NCBI GenBank assembly: GCA_014382085.1
Contig: JACNKJ010000182.1
Location: 1-15,110 of the forward strand
Source of the DNA: a bacterium
Lineage (GTDB): Bacteria > Krumholzibacteriota > Krumholzibacteriia > JACNKJ01
DNA length: 15,110 nucleotides
Direction of reading: 5' to 3'
The position numbers and the translations under genes are program-made. The notes under the pieces were generated by a model. It was not told the origin of the DNA, did no database searches, and worked only from the letters and a program-made list of their open reading frames with translations. This document shows positions 14,182 through 15,110 of this stretch, one piece after another. The number at the start of each line of letters is the position of its first letter. Within the stretch, counting starts at the first letter, position 1.

Positions 14182-14325
14182 GTGGAAGAGACAAGTTACC
14201 GCTTGACGCGATTGGGGAATCTGAAGATCCTTTCCGCGGCCTTTCCAGGACCGAGGATGTTGAAGTTAACTTTGGGTTTAGAAATAGATTGACGGGTTTT
14301 TCCGACTTTGGCAAAACTCCGAAAT

Positions 14326-14346
14326 GGTCACCCTTATGGGGTGGCC
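14326..14346 (+). other. strong hairpin in the leader of the lipoprotein gene
   Basis: GGTCACCC (14326-14333) pairs along its full length with GGGTGGCC (14339-14346), with one G-T wobble and a 5-nt loop. No T-tract follows, so it is not an intrinsic terminator. It may stabilise the mRNA or be part of an operator. Confidence 0.5.
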
Positions 14347-14358
14347 GTAATTGCGTGC

Positions 14359-14390
14359 CTGCCCAGTTTTAGTATGTCTTTTACGGGCAG
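14359..14390 (+). other. second leader hairpin close to the ribosome-binding site
   Basis: CTGCCC (14359-14364) pairs with GGGCAG (14385-14390) over a 20-nt AT-rich loop. The 3' arm ends about 11 nt before the purine-rich ribosome-binding site. I could not match the pair of hairpins to a known riboswitch. Confidence 0.42.
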
Positions 14391-14417
14391 CTTACCTGAA
14401 GAGGAGAGAGGAACAAA

Positions 14418-15110
14418 ATGACACGGAAGCTTTTCATTGGCTTTATCGCTGTTCTGGCGGTGAGCCTCTGGTTCGTCGGGTGCACGACTGACCCGGCGCC
14501 GGATGAGATCCCTCCCGTTGTCACCATCGACTCTCCAGACCAGGATGATTCCATGTGCGAGGCCTTCACTGTTGAAGGTACCGCGCGGGATACGGATCCT
14601 GGCCTGGCCTCCGTTACGCTTTATGTGGACGGAGAGGAAGTTGAATCCGTGGCTCTCACTGACGCCGCGAGCTACAACTTCGAGTTCGACGTGAGCGCCA
14701 GCGACTTCCCCGCCGATTGTGGCGAGGTGGAAGTCGAGGTGGTTGCGAAGGATGGTGAGGGCAACGAGACTTCGGAGAAGGTCGATGTGGTGCTTTGTAA
14801 CGATACGACCGACCCCGTAGTAACTCTCACTCCGGCTACGACCGACTTGTACAATAACCAAGTCGTCGATCTCGCGATAAGCGTGACGGAGCCCAACTTC
14901 GTCCGCGGCCGTCTATTCCTGAACGGAACGGCTTTAGGCGCGTGGGACGACGACATGCTGGCGACAACTCGCATTACTGGCGATCAACTCGACCTTGGTG
15001 CCAATACCGTCGAGTATCGGGTCGAGGACTACTGCGAGAACGTTGGTTCCGGTAGCGCCACGATCAACTACGCCACGACCGAGGCCTGCGCCGTGATCAC
15101 CTTCCCCAGT
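14418..15110 (+). CDS. Ig-repeat lipoprotein, partial (3' end outside window)
   Basis: The frame is open for 231 residues to the window edge. A purine-rich ribosome-binding site at 14401-14411 ends 6 nt before the ATG. Residues 1-22 are a lipoprotein signal (TRK, hydrophobic run, WFVGC); C22 would be lipidated. T23 at position +2 rather than Asp suggests outer-membrane or surface delivery. The mature chain is a tandem of Ig-like domains: domain 1 (about 33-127, opening PPVVTIDSP), domain 2 (about 132-220, opening DPVVTLTP), and a third beginning at C224-AVITFP. Cys at 47, 101, 127, 206 and 224 recur near domain ends and may form disulfides. Such proteins are usually adhesive or structural surface modules. 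Codon choice (many ACT, GTC, GAT, GTT) looks less GC-biased than the rest of the window. Function and true length are unknown. Confidence 0.82.
   Translation, partial: MTRKLFIGFIAVLAVSLWFVGCTTDPAPDEIPPVVTIDSPDQDDSMCEAFTVEGTARDTDPGLASVTLYVDGEEVESVALTDAASYNFEFDVSASDFPADCGEVEVEVVAKDGEGNETSEKVDVVLCNDTTDPVVTLTPATTDLYNNQVVDLAISVTEPNFVRGRLFLNGTALGAWDDDMLATTRITGDQLDLGANTVEYRVEDYCENVGSGSATINYATTEACAVITFPS

Larger units (their letters stand above)
14066..14417 (+). other. 352-nt noncoding interval with terminator-like and leader hairpins
   Basis: No convincing gene. It holds an inverted repeat (14093/14124), a T-tract hairpin (14152-14181), three TTGAC(T/G) boxes at 14111, 14203 and 14289 with poor -10 partners, two leader hairpins (14326-14390), and the purine-rich ribosome-binding site at 14401-14411 for the lipoprotein gene. 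Base composition is visibly more AT-rich than the coding regions. The promoter of the lipoprotein gene must lie here, but no single box pair stands out. Confidence 0.6.

Noticed and set aside
14107..14292. Possible small gene (61 codons) after tRNA-Phe
   Set aside because: No ribosome-binding site, it crosses the putative terminator, and the product matches nothing.
14280..14417. Cyclic-di-GMP or other known riboswitch in the lipoprotein leader
   Set aside because: The conserved GEMM-type core bases are absent; hairpins alone are not enough.
1..15110. CRISPR array, insertion sequence, prophage or toxin-antitoxin module
   Set aside because: No regularly spaced repeats, transposase, integrase or phage genes. 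The mazG gene is the pyrophosphohydrolase without mazEF neighbours, and the XRE genes carry cupin domains rather than pairing with a toxin.

Overview
This is a GC-rich stretch of the chromosome of a diderm (Gram-negative-type) bacterium. The evidence for an outer membrane is a Kdo transferase and a GT9 heptosyltransferase for lipopolysaccharide (LPS) core synthesis, two signal-peptide proteins that look like outer-membrane beta-barrels, and a lipoprotein. All genes are bacterial housekeeping or envelope types. I see no phage genes, transposase, CRISPR array or plasmid functions. The mix (DUF1844 protein, paired CNNM/CorC proteins, XRE-cupin regulators, Ig-repeat lipoprotein) would suit an uncultured FCB-like, Acidobacteria-like or deltaproteobacterial-type lineage, but the sequence does not settle the phylum.

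Layout. (1) 1-3354, minus strand: heptosyltransferase, then waaA (4-nt overlap), then a CsgG-like/beta-barrel fusion protein running off the left edge; a good sigma70-like promoter precedes the heptosyltransferase. (2) 3464-6671, plus strand: a compact soluble histidine-kinase/receiver protein followed by two CNNM/CorC-type membrane proteins, all joined by ATGA overlaps and closed by an intrinsic terminator at 6725-6746. (3) 6793-9224, plus strand: two same-length XRE-cupin regulators with almost identical DNA-recognition helices, a DUF1844 protein and a putative outer-membrane barrel, with gaps of 8 nt, 7 nt and a 1-nt overlap. (4) 9231-10091, minus strand: mazG, converging on operon 3 with 6 nt between stops. 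(5) 10207-13934, plus strand: a uvrA-family gene and a galE-family epimerase joined by an ATGA overlap, divergent from mazG. (6) 13993-14065: tRNA-Phe(GAA). (7) 14066-14417: noncoding DNA with a likely terminator and two leader hairpins. (8) 14418 to the right edge: an Ig-repeat lipoprotein, partial.

The genes fall into an envelope theme (LPS core assembly, barrel proteins, CNNM proteins, lipoprotein, sugar epimerase) and a genome/nucleotide-care theme (UvrA, MazG). The most unusual features are the sensorless kinase-receiver protein translationally coupled to two CNNM proteins, and the twin regulators that share a DNA-reading surface while the second has lost the cupin metal-site residues. 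Several start codons were moved downstream of the longest open frame on ribosome-binding-site, overlap and homology grounds: waaA, the kinase, both regulators, the barrel gene, uvrA and galE.
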